DNA from: Owenia fusiformis | Lineage: Eukaryota > Annelida > Polychaeta > Sabellida > Oweniidae | NCBI GenBank assembly: GCA_903813345.2 | Contig: CAIIXF020000008.1 | Coordinates: 33,814,867 to 33,878,866, forward strand | Length of the DNA stretch: 64,000 bases | Reading direction: 5' to 3' | Shown here: positions 1 through 40,082 of the stretch, piece after piece | How positions within the stretch are numbered: the first letter of the stretch is position 1 | Layout: each line of letters opens with the position of its first letter | Made by a program: the position numbers and the translations under genes | Notes under the pieces: model-generated | The model's input: the letters and a program-made list of their open reading frames with translations, nothing else | What the model was told of the DNA's origin: nothing | The model's database searches: none

Positions 1-2030
1 TTTATTCTGATATTTTCTTTGTTATTTGATACACATGTAGGTATATCAGGCATATATAAGGCATCCGTCAATTAATTAGAGAGTCAGGACTCAGAATCAG
101 CCAAACTAGTCATGGGCTGCTTTTTTATTTTATAAATTGGAATCATTTTTGTCCATGATTTTCAAGTGAAAAAACCTTGCCATGTTTGCACATATGTGTA
201 CAAGTAAAGTAGAACATATTGTACTGCAGTCTAGTCTAGTGTAAGCTGTCCTAATTTTTTTTACTACTAGGTTTGCTGTCTAGCTGTCTGTAACAGTCAT
301 GAAATTGCAGATTTAATGCACCATGAGAATATATAATGCATTTGTATTTTACAGTAAACTTATATTATTTTGCAAGTGCAACATATAATTTTGTAAAACA
401 GGAAATGTCATACTTAAAACAGCTCTAATCAAGACAAGAATTCATGTTTATTTGTAAACACTACTGTTATTTGAAGAATGTGTAAACTGTCCAAACTGTG
501 TCAAACTGTTATACAGGTAAATAATGTTAAAGGTTCCCCAGGTATTAAAAGGTTTTGCAATATAAACAATGTATATGTACATATAAATCTAGTATATAAA
601 GATATCACTCTCAAACTTTAAGTAAAATAACATTATATTCAAATCTGTGCAATTACAAAAATATATACCTGAATGCAATACATGCATATTCTGCTAAATT
701 TATATGACAGATGATCTTGCTCAGATGATATATATGAACATTTACTCCTTTTTTACAGGCGGTTATTATTATTAAGCCCTGTGTTATATAACGTGTATTA
801 AATCAATGAAAATATGTAAGCGAGAAAATAAGTTTCAGTAGTTAGAAATAGTCAGAAGTCAATACAAAAATTTTGAATAACATATTAGTATAACATGAAG
901 CATTAGGTACAAATATATGTAAATTTATGCAATGGTATATCTATGGCTTACAGATATATGGGTATTTACAAGTAAAGCCATGTTATGCAAGTAAATATAA
1001 AGAAAGATGTTCATGTGTGTAACGAATACTGAAGTAAAGTGCAATTCTCTAAACAATCATGGTATTTGAGGCAATTCATTATTGCTTTGTACTGTTATTC
1101 ACATAAGTGTGCCATTGGCTACTATAGTACATTTTACCCAAGTTCTAGCATTTTCTATATTTTGCTTCAAATGATGACATTTGACCTATATTTGAACATT
1201 TTGGTATTTCTTTTGGGTGAAAATACACTTAACAAGTACTTTGTAAAAATTATTTGGTATGGGAACATGCTAATTGGCATTTAGGAAGTTTTTTGTATTG
1301 CAAATGTAGTATTGTTTTATTTTTTGCTTTATACAGGTTTCAAATAGCTCATGAACATTTGTATGAAAGGTGCTATGTTTTGTGTGTACATTTGAGCCCA
1401 AAAGAATCAACTGCTTTTTTATTTTGCATTAATGATATATGAATCTGTATACTATTCAGTATTCACAAAGATTTTACAAATACTGAAATATGTAACTTTT
1501 TACCAGTTTCACTGCAGTATATCACAATATATAATGATAACATTCCATGAAATAAAGCTTAGCAAAGACATGGAAATCATGATCTTTTGATAAATATATA
1601 TAACTTTGTATATGAACTAAGCAAATACTTTATTCTGTTATAATATCCATGTAGGATAGCATTTCAGTATTGTACGCATACATAGATAGAGAAATATTTT
1701 TGAATTTGAATCCCCTTGCTTTCTTAGTGCACAATATGCTGATAATATGAAATGCTAGTTTAGTCTTCACACTACTGCACTAGCCCCAGTGCTACATGTC
1801 TATGTCAAGAAAACATTAACTTTTTGATGGAAAGAGTAGCCCTTGGTGTCCAAATCGATTGTTTTGTCGTTATTATTTGGTTCAGTTCTTGGTCTCTAGC
1901 CTTTACCCACTCTGTGGTGTACATGACTCCCAGTCAGTTTTGACTTTTCTACTTTCTGTTCACCCATGGACTACCACCATCTGGAACCCATGGTTCACCT
2001 GAAAACTCTACATATAGAACTTTTTTATAG
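1..2030. other. AT-rich intergenic DNA, no gene recognised
   Basis: The stretch is strongly AT-rich and almost free of CpG. The only open frames are short and AT-driven (the longest is about 80 codons) and have no recognisable protein similarity. I see no RNA gene, transposon end or tandem array. It could be distal upstream sequence of UGP2 or untranslated sequence of a gene outside the window. Confidence 0.6.
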
Positions 2031-2780
2031 TGTACGATAACCGTTTTCAAAACACTAATTGAAGAATAACAATATATCATTTGACAATTTTAGTCTTTTG
2101 ATGGTATGACATGTACGAAGCGGATAATGACAAAAACATTCTAAAAAAATCCTTGAAAAATTGAAATAATCAATCATGGACGATTTTTACACGATTCACG
2201 AACCTAGGCATTCGTCTGGTGCTGGAATAGAAGTTATAAACATTATATTTAGTAATTATAACCTCGAAAAATTGAATACGACTCTGTTTATGTTAGTATC
2301 AAAGAAAATATATTCTGAATTGGACTTTTCGAAAAATTATTTCGGCCGCCATCTTGTTTTTTTCGATAAATCTACAAAACTGAAAAAGAAAAAGTGTATC
2401 TTCATCGGGCCACTCAAGGCTCACTTGTGGTTTTACGTTATTTGGAAACATGACATTAATGGCAATCGTTTAGTTAAAAAATAAAATCGGGGCAGAGTCG
2501 GCGTTTAGTCAAAATCTACGAAAAAGGGAAGATCAATTTTTCGAAAAAAAATTCAATCGGCAAGTTATACTCGATATAATTGATCAATTTCCACGAATTC
2601 GGTCTTAAAATGTTCTTCAATAAGTTCGCCAGACGTAGGTTACGAGTACTTTGATAGTTGGAGAGTATTTCGGGATGAAAATAGCCTAAATGTTTCAGCC
2701 GAAAGAAGATGCGCAGAAAACCTGCGCAGAAAACAAATATTGGTCTTTTTCACCCAGTGGCTCACTGCCTGACCCCAGAA
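2030..2780 (+). promoter_or_regulatory. CpG-rich segment, candidate UGP2 promoter
   Basis: CpG dinucleotides are nearly absent in the first 2 kb but number roughly 30 here. The segment holds GGCCGCCATCTTG near 2343-2356, which fits the YY1 site often found at animal transcription starts. It also holds two TGCGCAGAAAA repeats near 2710-2735 that resemble half of an NRF1 site. An open frame of 102 codons (2176-2484) looks like chance. The segment lies about 2.7 kb upstream of the first candidate coding exon of UGP2, so it could drive a 5' untranslated exon. I could not identify that exon or a clear splice donor. Promoter function is an inference. Confidence 0.35.
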
Positions 2781-4685
2781 TAATGATGCAAATAAAATTT
2801 GGTGTCATACACCAACTTACGCTTGTTTCCCAATTTGGGTTCTATTCATATTTGGTTCTAATGTAATTTGAAATAACACTGTTAACCTACTGTTGACTTT
2901 ATTTGCTGTCTCAAAGTCAACAGTAAAATCTTTGTTTACATTAGAGGTGTACTATTAACCCGGTTTACTTTCTACCTGGTCTACAATTTTGCACTGCATT
3001 ACAAATAAGTTATTTTTTAAAGTATTGCCTATGGCAAAATGAGTATATAGAGACGAGTAATGACAGAGCTTGACATTATACAAACATTTAACAGTGTAGA
3101 TGTACCAATACTTTTGTATGTTTTTTAGTATTTTCAAGGGGCAAAACAAATATAGTTAACATGCAGATTTATTAACATTTGTTCAAAATACTCTTAACTT
3201 GTGGTATTTCAATTATAGTCCCACATGCAAGGGACCTTAAATTCATGAATTTGTAAGACATTTATTTCAATCAGTTATTTATAATAATCATTATTTAAAG
3301 GTATTGAAGGAAAGAAACATGCGATAGCTAGGTTTGATTCAGTAGCTGACTGTTAAAGAGCTTGAAAAGAAAAGGGTACTCCCTTTTGGATTAATGTGTA
3401 AATGTACGTAATATAAAGCACGTACAGTTGTAAAGAATTCAATATTAAACAAAATTTTAAGGATACCAGGAATTATAAGGATAAACTCAATTATAAGGAT
3501 TGAAGCCAAATTATAAGGATTGAAGACTGTTGATACGGATTACTTGAATGATATTTTCAATTTACTTTAAGTATGGATTTTAGTTATCATGTAAGTTTGT
3601 TTTAAACATTTTTTAATGTAATTTTCCCACATTATACTTATATTAGGAAGATACCCCATTAATGGTGTTAGAGAAGTACCTATTTCTTTTAGGTATATTT
3701 TGACCTATAAAATGACCTAATTTCTAAATGTGACCTATAAAGAATTCTTCCATATTACTATCCTACTGATACTAGTGGGGTCCCCTATTATAAGGTTATT
3801 AGAGTTTGTGTATTCTTGGACCTATATGATGAGCATGTGACCTGTTAAGAATTATGCGAATTTACCCCATTACTGATAATAGGAATGTACCCCGTCAAGG
3901 GTATCAAGAGTCCAGTAATACCAATATCTTTTGGGTATACCTATAGCATGACCTAATTTCTAAATGTGACGCCACATTTATACCATCTATGGACCCTTGA
4001 ATTACAAAACTATGTTCTATTGTATATTGATATTATATTGACCTTTATGATGACCTTGACCTGCTATAGCTATAGTAAGATATGCTTGGTAAATTTCAAA
4101 ATTTGGCCAGATCTTTTTTAACCTTTGGAATTGAACTGAAAATTACTGCATTAAAGTAGTATAGCCAACTATATAAGGATGTTATTGTCAGAACATTAAC
4201 GTCGTAAATAACCAGTTGTCCTCTTCAGTATTGTGACAAGTTGTTTTAAGTACCGATTTTCAATTATCATAAAATTGATTTACATTGTTTCTGCATTCAA
4301 AATGTAGGATGAAACAATTACTACAATCGCCACATGTTGCCATTTGCAAACTAAGGGATGTTTCAAATAGTGATAGTAATGTGGATGTTAGTTATTCTAA
4401 TTTTTCTAATTTCAGTTGTAATAACATTCTACATCCTTATTTTAGAAATATAGGAATTCATTTTTTTTAATGAAACCATGATATATTAATCCTTGGTTGT
4501 AATTTGTAACGTTTTCCTAAAATCTAAAACATTTTGGCAGTGTCCTTAAACTAGCCAACTGAACGATTATTTTTACTGTAAATAGACTTAATTTGGTGCA
4601 GTTTAAGTTGGCAATTTTTTACCTTAATTTGCCTGAGATTGGACACTGATGTGGCATATCTCCATTTTTTTACCATCATTCAGTA
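2781..4685. other. AT-rich non-coding DNA with weak internal repeats
   Basis: No gene is seen. A short run of AATTATAAGGAT-like repeats lies at about 3465-3535. Two imperfect direct copies of a segment built around ATGACCTAATTTCTAAATGT occur near 3708-3730 and 3950-3970, each preceded by a GGTATA-rich stretch, so an old local duplication is likely. Confidence 0.5.
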
Positions 4686-4940
4686 TGGTTCTGGTATTGA
4701 ATGTTATCAATCTGGTATAGCATGGTACAGTTCTGGTATTGCATGTTATCAATTTGGTATTACATGTTATCAATCTGGTATTGCCTGCTATGGATCTGGT
4801 ATTGCAAGTTGTTGATCTGGTATTACATGTTACCATTCTGGTATTGCCTGCTATGGATCTTGTATTGCATGTTACTGATCTGGTATCGCCTGCTACAGAT
4901 CTGGTACTGCATGTTACTGATCTGGTATTGTGTGTTAGCG
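4686..4940. repeat. 21-bp minisatellite
   Basis: About 12 imperfect tandem copies of a 21-bp unit with core TCTGGTATTGCATGTTA. Units alternate between an ATGTTATCAA form and a CCTGCTATGGA form. Because 21 is a multiple of three, several frames stay open on both strands as 7-residue repeats. The array lies about 540 bp upstream of the first candidate UGP2 coding exon. Confidence 0.9.
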
Positions 4941-5474
4941 TTTCCTGATTAACTTTTGTTGTCATGGACACCTGTTGGTTTTCATATGTAAACTTTATAT
5001 GGTGCTCTATTTCAATTTAATACAGCTAAATTCTGGATTTTGCCTAATCGGCAACAAAGTCAAATAGCTGCATAAAAACTGTTCATAGCACGTGAAGCCA
5101 TGTACATATATAACCTCTAGAATTAAAATTCAAGATTTAGAAACTGGAATCATACAGTCCGAACAGTGTAAATATTTCCAGAGTGTTATTTTTTTAAATA
5201 TTGATTGCAAAATCTATAATTGTAAAAGCTGTCTATTTGGTTGTCCATGCATTGATCACCTTATAGGTTCAAGTATTTGAGTGGTGCAAGTGTGATATTG
5301 TTGAGGAACTTAAAAGTATATGTATTGATTTTGGATGATATTGTATCATATATTACTGACACAAATCTAGCATCCAGTTAGATATTTAAAGTTACTTAAG
5401 AGGAAGTGATGGGAAATTTATCAAAGGATATATAAATTGATATTTCATTTAATATAAAAATTTTTGGATTGAAA
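4941..5474. other. AT-rich DNA upstream of the first coding exon
   Basis: Nothing recognisable apart from a 62-codon chance frame. A TATATAAA string at 5429-5436 lies about 45 bp before the candidate start codon. In DNA this AT-rich it is weak evidence for an alternative promoter. Confidence 0.4.
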
Positions 5475-32944
<27,470 letters not shown>

Positions 32945-33345
32945 GAAAATGAATATAGAAAACCTAACAGTATAACCTATATCTGTGGAACACCTGGACA
33001 TGTTTATAAGAACTCTGGTATTATTTGAGATATATAACTACAAAGTGAACACTCTTATGTTGAATGTGCATGTACATCATAATGTGAACATCAGCTTCAA
33101 AATGTGAACCACCTTAAGGGCCAAAAATCTGGCCTTTTGGATGTCATTTTTTCATCATAAAATGGGCCTTTTTGGAAATTGGGCTTAATTTTTTGATAGC
33201 CCTAATCTTAATTAAGGGACTTTCTAAAAATGTTCATCTCCTGCTTTTCAGATGTCCCTGCAGTATGATACTATATATAAATGTATTTAGCTCAATACAT
33301 TGAGATGTTATGCAATCGTTTGGCAGTTTAAAATGAGCAGAAATG

Positions 33346-33351
33346 AATAAA
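33346..33351 (+). terminator. Candidate poly(A) signal for copy A
   Basis: AATAAA about 400 nt after the exon 14 stop. The surrounding stretch is missing from the duplicated copy B, so the two terminal exons would not share this signal. Confidence 0.45.
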
Positions 33352-33447
33352 AAGATATACAGTCAATTTATACCTGACAATATTACAAAAGTCAACATTG
33401 ATTATCTTACATCATCAGTATTGAATAGAAAATATGAGTTGGAGAAG

Positions 33448-33522
33448 CAGGCCCGTAGCCAGGGGGGGGGGGTTGATGGGTTTGAGCGAACCCCCCTTGG
33501 CAAATCCTGGCTACGGGCCTGA
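33448..33522. mobile_element. Short perfect inverted-repeat element (copy A)
   Basis: CAGGCCCGTAGCCAGG and CCTGGCTACGGGCCTG flank a G-run and a GGTTGATGGGTTTGAGCG centre. The CAGG start resembles hAT-derived MITEs. A copy lies at 37761-37832 in the duplicated segment, so it was inserted before the duplication. Confidence 0.8.
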
Positions 33523-33784
33523 GAAGTAAAACATTATATAGGAGCTTTACCTATGAAAAGAGACTTATAAACAGAATGCATATTGTGATTCATTACATTA
33601 CATATTGTGATTCTCTACATATTCTTCTATGTCAGCTTGAGAAAAAGTGATTTTTGTAAAACATAATGGAGTTCAATGAGTGGCTTACATGTGCAATATA
33701 GAAAGTTGGAAATAATGTTATGTGTGCTGACAGATAGATGGCAGTCATGTTATGGTAAATTTACTCAATAGACGATTGATAAAA

Positions 33785-33925
33785 ACCTGTCAAGTGTAAA
33801 GACCACTGGGACTATTCAAAAGTGTTCTGATTGGAAGGTGTTTACACTAAATTTAACATAGTTGTAGTTCATTAAAAGATGTTCAGATTAGAAAAGTGTC
33901 GTTTGTACAGGTTTTACTGTACTCA
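33785..33925. repeat. TACAGTAAAACC-family repeat
   Basis: Left AAAACCTGTCAAGTGTAAAG and right ACAGGTTTTACTGTA, relatives of 11625-11815. The counterpart in copy B is 38095-38275. Confidence 0.55.
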
Positions 33926-34994
33926 GTCGATGAAATAGAGATTATAGTGTATGATTATGTAATATGGTTGGTGAAATATATATCTTGAGATTTCAATTGT
34001 CTGTTTTTAATACTGTGTGATCTGTGATACTCTTCTGAAATGAAGGATTTTAGCGGTCTAAATGTGAATTTCACAGTGCTTGCAAGGATTTCCTCCCAGG
34101 GAGGCAACTCGATATGTTCCAAAATTGAATACGATTTTGAATCAGGAGTTCTGGTCTTATACATAAAGAAAAAATTCAAAACACACAAGAAGGGATCAAG
34201 ATATTAGCTCAAATCTTTTGGATTGCTGATTATGAATTTATAACCAGTTTAACATCAGACAATAACAATATTGATTTCCTACTTTTTCATTGTTGGACAT
34301 TATCAAGATTGCATATTGGGATCCAATCCTCTTTGCAGTGCTTGATTATTTGATTGTGCTGCCATCTTTATTTAAACATTATTTCTATTGTCCATCAGTT
34401 AACATAATGACTGTATTGATTGCCAGAATCATGTTAAATATCTGGTTTATTTCAAGAGCCTAGCTATGCCCGTGTATTGGTGCCTTTTGTAGACGTATAA
34501 GAGATTTCCAATTTCTTTAGGCATTGACATTTTTCAACATTTTGGACAGAATGACTGAATGTACTTCAATCAAGAATGTCTGTTTAATTTTAGTCCAATC
34601 ATTTGCTTGTTTTTGTTGAAAATGATATTAGTTGTGATGAAATATATGATGAGTATTATACATGTTATACAGTATGTACATTGATTGGTACGCTTATATT
34701 TTTTTAATTATAAGGATTGATTGAATTTAGAAGCAGATGTTATATGTATGCACTTATAGGTAGTTCACAAAACTACTGGGGAGAAAAATATATGAAATGT
34801 AGAAATAAATTTTATGGTTACTATTCCAAAAAAATATTTACTTTGTATGACTTGTATCTATGAGGTTTATAATACATCAAGGCTAAAAAACATTTGGGAT
34901 ACTCAACATTACCTTTAAGACCAACCACAATTCTAATTACATCAAATCTGTTTGTACACAGTGTAAGCCTGTTCAGCTACATTTGCAACAAGTC

Positions 34995-35125
34995 ATTAAT
35001 ATGCAAAATGTCACCACCTGCCATTTGTTACAGATGCTGAAATTTGTTACAGACGCCAAACACCCTCCACAAAAAGTTGGGTGACTATACAAATATGTCA
35101 CCACTTGTGGTGGTGACTTAAAAAT
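34995..35125. repeat. GTCACCACC-family element, reverse orientation
   Basis: AAATGTCACCACCTGCCATT at the left and CACTTGTGGTGGTGAC at the right, with GACGCCAAACACCCTCCACA between. It is followed by a poly-G run at 35153-35166. The counterpart in copy B is 38805-38930. Confidence 0.65.
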
Positions 35126-35850
35126 AGAGTGAGAACCATTTTGATGCGACTCGGGGGGGGGGGGGGCAGAGATTTCCACTTATTAACCTGAGATTAAAAT
35201 TTTCACACAACATCTCCAATTTGTTAAATTAAAATGCCTGTTTTTGTAGCATTGTCAGTAATATTATACGTTTGCATTTGGTAGTTAGCTCTGACTACAT
35301 TTGCATGGTAATAATAAAAGAGAATTGTTAAATAAATCTATTTAAACATATGGTATATTAAAGCTGCATTTTGTTTGACTGTTTTGTCCGACTAAAGTAT
35401 TGTAAAGTACATGTATACCACTATTACCCATCACATGATTCCCATCCATGTGATGCAGTCTAACAATATAGCAGCAGAGTGATGGAGCACTTCTCATATG
35501 ATGCTTTGGTCCAGTCTAGGTTGATCCTTGATGCTTTAAGCAACCCAGGGTGTTTGATGAAATGATTCACAATTACGACTAAAGACTTTGCCATGTGTCT
35601 GATCCTAAAAACAAAATTATTTTCTGACCAGGATCACTGGGGGAATTTCATGACAGAGTATCACTGAAATGATCAATGAGTGGCTAGAGTGGTCAGGAAG
35701 CAATAGGCTAGTATGGTTTATCAGATAAAAAATAGTTGAGTCGAGTGAGACATTAAACTGTAATTTTTTTTCTTTTTGCAGCTCATTTAATGATTGCTCA
35801 GTCCCTTATTGAAGCCGGAAAAACCATTGAGATTTTGTCAAGCTTGTAAC

Positions 35851-36055
35851 TGTCAGTTGTGCTTCCTCTGGTGTGTTGGAGCGTTAACATCAGCTGCCTC
35901 TAGTCAGATCGACTAACAAAACAACCTTTTTTGGGGTTGTCGAGTTGGCCAAGAGGGCTTGAGTGCCAGCAAGTACAGGCTAGGCGATTGGGTGCCATAA
36001 CCACGAGGTTGCGAGTTCGAGACGTGTGTGCTCCTTGTGTTTATTCATTTGTAAC
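35851..36055 (+). mobile_element. SINE-like insertion with tRNA-type boxes
   Basis: This ~200 bp is present in copy A and missing from copy B, where the flanks join directly. TTGTAAC lies at both edges (35844-35850 and 36049-36055), a likely target duplication. Inside, GTTGGCCAAGAGGGC resembles a pol III A box and GAGTTCGAGAC a B box, about 65 bp apart, as in tRNA-Leu or -Ser-like heads. The insertion must be younger than the segmental duplication unless it was precisely lost from B. Confidence 0.7.
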
Positions 36056-36509
36056 TGAGCTGCCTTATATACACATGCAAAATCTGCGTGAACTCTTGAC
36101 TTAGAAGGCAATGCTAATTTTATTTAATCATTTACAAATGAGAGAGTTACATCGGGGTTATATACAGTGTCTGGAAGTTCAATGTTAGTTATTCTTGGAA
36201 AATTAAACAAAACAATTGCCCTGTCGACGAAGCTCAAGGATCACAGGAATTACTATCTACCCATGGCACTCTTCTCATCTATGACATCATCTGTTGTGGC
36301 GTGAATGGTTGGGAGGAGTACCAAGTTGCGTGCGGATTGTTATCCAATCCAGAGTAACAAGTTCACACACCTCCCGCTATGTGACTTGTACACCCATATA
36401 TGGCAGATTGTGGGCGTCCCCACTCAGTAATGAAATCCCTGAGCTTCGTGAAGAGGGGGATTGTTTGCACACGTGAGAGTGCAACATCCAGGTTCAGAGG
36501 TATACACCT

Positions 36510-36645
36510 GCATCTGGAGGCTGTTTAACTCCAGATGCTGTTTAACTGCTTCCTGCATCTTGAGGTCGTACTGCCATGTCCTGTATCTGGGGGCTGTCCT
36601 GCTACTTCCTGTGACTGGTCCTTGTGCTGCCTCCACACACAGGGG
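36510..36645. repeat. CTGCATCTGG-type short tandem units
   Basis: Loose ~30-bp units built of TGCATCTKGAGG and CTGTCCTGCTACTTCCTG. The counterpart in copy B is at 40165-40315 with a different number of units. Confidence 0.55.
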
Positions 36646-37198
36646 TACACCTACGAACCAGGATGGAACACTCACACATGTGCAATGGTGGTTTGGTTTA
36701 GTTCATTTATATAGATAAGTGGTAATTGTAATAGATGATATATTTACCTCGATCTGAATAACGTTATAACATTTTCTAGGCTTATGAAGACAATACATGG
36801 TTCCTTTAATCAATAAGTCGATAGTATATAACAAACATTCGGCTTGAGATGCTATCATTAAGCAATAATTAGTTATCATCTTTTCTCTGATTTATTCATG
36901 GACGAACTTGTTTTGTTCCAATTAGTTATAGTTCCTGCAAAAAAAGTTTAAAAAGTTATACATTAACCAACAAGGCATTTGTCATCATCAATATTTGTCA
37001 TTTTCATAGGATATGTTAACCTTGGGACGATAATCAATATTGACTTAAAACACAACATTTCCAAACCTGTTAAATTGGAACTCTACCGGGCCGAGTCAAA
37101 AGGGTTACGGGTTATGTCACTGTGAGAGCCAAGTATGCCTTAATACGGTATTATCTCTAATAGGTATTTATAAAATCAACGAATATTTTACATTTCAG

Positions 37199-37306
37199 GG
37201 CACAGTGATTATTATAGCCAACCATGGGGACCGTATTGACATACCACAGGGTGCCATATTAGAGAACAAAATTGTTTCTGGAAATCTGAGAATTTTGGAC
37301 CATTAG
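37199..37306 (+). CDS. UGP2: UGP2 terminal exon, copy B
   Basis: Same 35 residues and stop as exon 14. I see two differences from copy A over 108 nt, in the valine and serine codons of [10 protein letters not shown], and both are silent. The acceptor TTTTACATTTCAG is unchanged. It could be spliced to exon 13 in place of copy A and would give the same protein with a different 3' untranslated region. Whether it is used cannot be told from sequence. Confidence 0.75.
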   Translation, partial: GTVIIIANHGDRIDIPQGAILENKIVSGNLRILDH

Positions 37307-37760
37307 GAAAATGAATAATAGAAAATCTAACAGTATAGCCTATATCTGTGGAACACCTGGACATGTTTATAAGAACTCTGGTTTTATTTGAGGTATATAA
37401 CTACAAAGTGAACACTCTTATGTTGAATGTGCATGTACATCATAACGTGAACATCAGCTTCAAAATGTGAACCACCTTAAAGGGCCAAAAATCTGGCCTT
37501 TTGGATGTCATTTTTTCATCATAAAATGGGCCTTTTTGGAAATTGGGCCTTTGATAGCCCTAATCTTAATTAAGGGACTTTCTAAAAAATGTTCATCTCC
37601 TGCTCTTCAGATGTCCCTGCAGTATGATACTATATACTGATATATAAATGTATTTAGCTCAGTCAATTGTATTAGCCCACAATACAGACAATATTACAAA
37701 AGTCAACATTGAATATCTTACATCATCAGTATTGAATAGAAAATATGAGTTGACGAAGCA

Positions 37761-37832
37761 GGCCCGTAGCCAGGGGGGGAGGGTTGATGGCTTTGAGCGA
37801 ACCCCCCTTGGCAAATCCTGGCTACGGGCCTG
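37761..37832. mobile_element. Short inverted-repeat element (copy B)
   Basis: The duplicate of 33448-33522, with the same CAGGCCCGTAGCCAGG ends. Confidence 0.8.
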
Positions 37833-38094
37833 AGAAGTAAAACATTATATAGGAGCTTTACCTATGAAAAGAGACTTATAAACAGAATGCATATTGTGAT
37901 TCATTACATTACATTTTGTGAATCTCTACATATTCTTCTATGTCAGCTTGTTAAAAAGTGATTTTTGTAAAATATAATGCAGTTCAATGATTGGCTTACA
38001 TGTGCAATATAGAAAGTTGGAAATAATGTTATGTGTGCTGACAGATAGATGGCAGTCATGTTATGGTAAATTTACTCAATAGACGATTGATCAA

Positions 38095-38275
38095 AACCTG
38101 TCAAGTGTAAAGACCACTGGGACTATTCAAAACTGTTCTGATTGGTAGGTGTTTACACTAAATTTAACATAGTTGTAGTCTATGGTAGATTAAAGATTGG
38201 GACTGAAAAACAATTTCATTAAAAGATGTTCAGATTAGAAAAGTGTCGTTTGTACAGGTTTTACTGTACTTTGTT
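38095..38275. repeat. TACAGTAAAACC-family repeat (copy B)
   Basis: Duplicate of 33785-33925. It contains about 40 bp (TAGATTAAAGATTGGGACTG region) that copy A lacks. Confidence 0.55.
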
Positions 38276-38804
38276 AATGAAATATAGATTATAGTGTGTG
38301 ATTATGTAATCGGTGAAACACATATCTTGATATTTCGATTGTCAGTTTTAAATACTGTGTGATCTGTGATACCTATCTGAAAGAAGGAATTATAAACATA
38401 AAAAATATCAATTTTACTTTAGTGGGCTAAATGTGAATTTCACACTGCTTAATCAGTAACAGGTCAATTGATTGTGCTGCCATCTTTATTTAAACATTAT
38501 TTCTATTGTCAATTAGCCATTAGTTACCATAATGACTGTACTAATTGCCATTATCATGTTAAATACCTGTTTATTTCAAGAGCCTGGCCAAGCCTGTGTA
38601 TTGGTGTAAATTTTATGGTTACTATTCCAAAAAAATATTTACTTTGTATGACTTGTATCTATGAGGTTTATAATACATCAAGGCTAAAAAAACATTTGGG
38701 ATACTCAACATTACCTTTAAGACCCCACCACAATTCTTATTACATCAAATCTGTTTGTACACAGTTTAAGGGTGTTCAGCTACATTTCAACAAGGCATTA
38801 ACAT

Positions 38805-38930
38805 CCAAAATGTCATGACCTGCCATTTGTTACAGACACTGAAATTTGTTACAGACGCCGAACACCCTCCACAAAAATTGAAGACTATACCAATATGTCA
38901 CCACTTGTGGTGGTGACTTAAAAATAGAGT
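38805..38930. repeat. GTCACCACC-family element (copy B)
   Basis: Duplicate of 34995-35125, slightly diverged. Confidence 0.6.
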
Positions 38931-39743
38931 GAGAACCATTTTGATGCGACTCGGGGGGGGGGAGGGCAGAGATTTCCACTTATTAACCTGAGATTAAAAT
39001 TTTCACACAACATCTCCAATTTGTTAAATTAAAATGCCTGTTTTTGTAGCAATGTCAGTATTATTGAACATTTGCAATTGCTAGTTAGCTCTTACTGTAC
39101 ATTTACTTGGTTACTAGTCTAGCAATAATAAATAAATAAAAGAGAATTGTTAAATTGTTTTTGAGATGCACATGGAAATAAATCTATTTAAACATATGGT
39201 ATATTAAAGCTGCATTATGTTTGACTCTTTGTTTTGTCTGACTAAAGTATCGTAAAGTACATGTATACACCTATTACCCATCCACATGATACCCATCTAT
39301 ATGATGCAGTTTAACAATAAAGCAGCAGAGTGATGGAGCACTTCACATATCATGCTGAGGTCCAGTCTAGGTTGATCCTTGATGCATTAAGAAATCCAGG
39401 GTGTTTGATGAAATGATTCACAATTACTACTAAAGACTTTGCCATGTGTCTGATCCTAAAAAAATTATTTTCTGACAAAGAACACTGGTGGAATTTCATG
39501 ACGGAGTATCACTGAAATGATCAATGAGTGGCGGCTGGAGTGGTCAGGAAGCAAAGGTATGACTCATCAGATAAAAAATAGTTGAGATGAGTGAGACATT
39601 AAACTGCAATCTTTTCAGCTCATTTAATGATTGCTCTGAGTCCCTTATACAAGCCGGAAAAACATTAAGATTTTGTCAAGCTTGTAATTGAGCTACCTGT
39701 ACCCTATTAGTATATACACATGCAATAATATCTGCATGAACTC

Positions 39744-40082
39744 TTGACTCAGAAGGCAATGCTAATTTTATTTAATCATTTACAAATGAGAGAGTTAGCC
39801 TACATCGGGTTATATACAGTGTCTGGAAGTTCAATGTTAGTTATTCTTGGAAAATTTAACAAAACAATTGCTCTGTTGACGAAGTTCAAGAGATCACAGG
39901 AAGTACTATCTACCCATGGCACTCTTCTCATCTATGACATCATCTGTTGTGGCGTGAATGGTTGGGAGGAGTACAAGTTGCGTGCGGATTGTTATCCAAT
40001 CCAGAGTATCAAGTTCACACACCTCCCGCTATGTGACTTGTACACCCATATATGGCAGACTGTGGGCGTCCCCACTCAGTAA
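39744..40082 (+). other. 112-codon open frame in duplicated DNA, probably not a gene
   Basis: The frame is open in copy B but interrupted in the matching part of copy A. Part of it (the ACCTCCC...ATATATGGCAGA...GGGCGTCCCC block) recurs at 41975-42035. I recognise no domain. It is best read as a dispersed repeat. Confidence 0.3.

Noticed and set aside
2176-2484. 102-codon frame starting MDDFYTIHEP as a host protein or UGP2 first exon
   Set aside because: No recognisable domain, no convincing donor in phase with exon 2, and it lies in the CpG-rich promoter-like segment.
4624-4971. 115-codon minus-strand frame of NTRSVTC repeats
   Set aside because: It is a reading of the 21-bp minisatellite. 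The opposite strand is equally open.
39744-40082. 112-codon gene within duplication copy B
   Set aside because: The matching part of copy A is interrupted, and pieces recur at 41975-42035. It behaves like repeat DNA.
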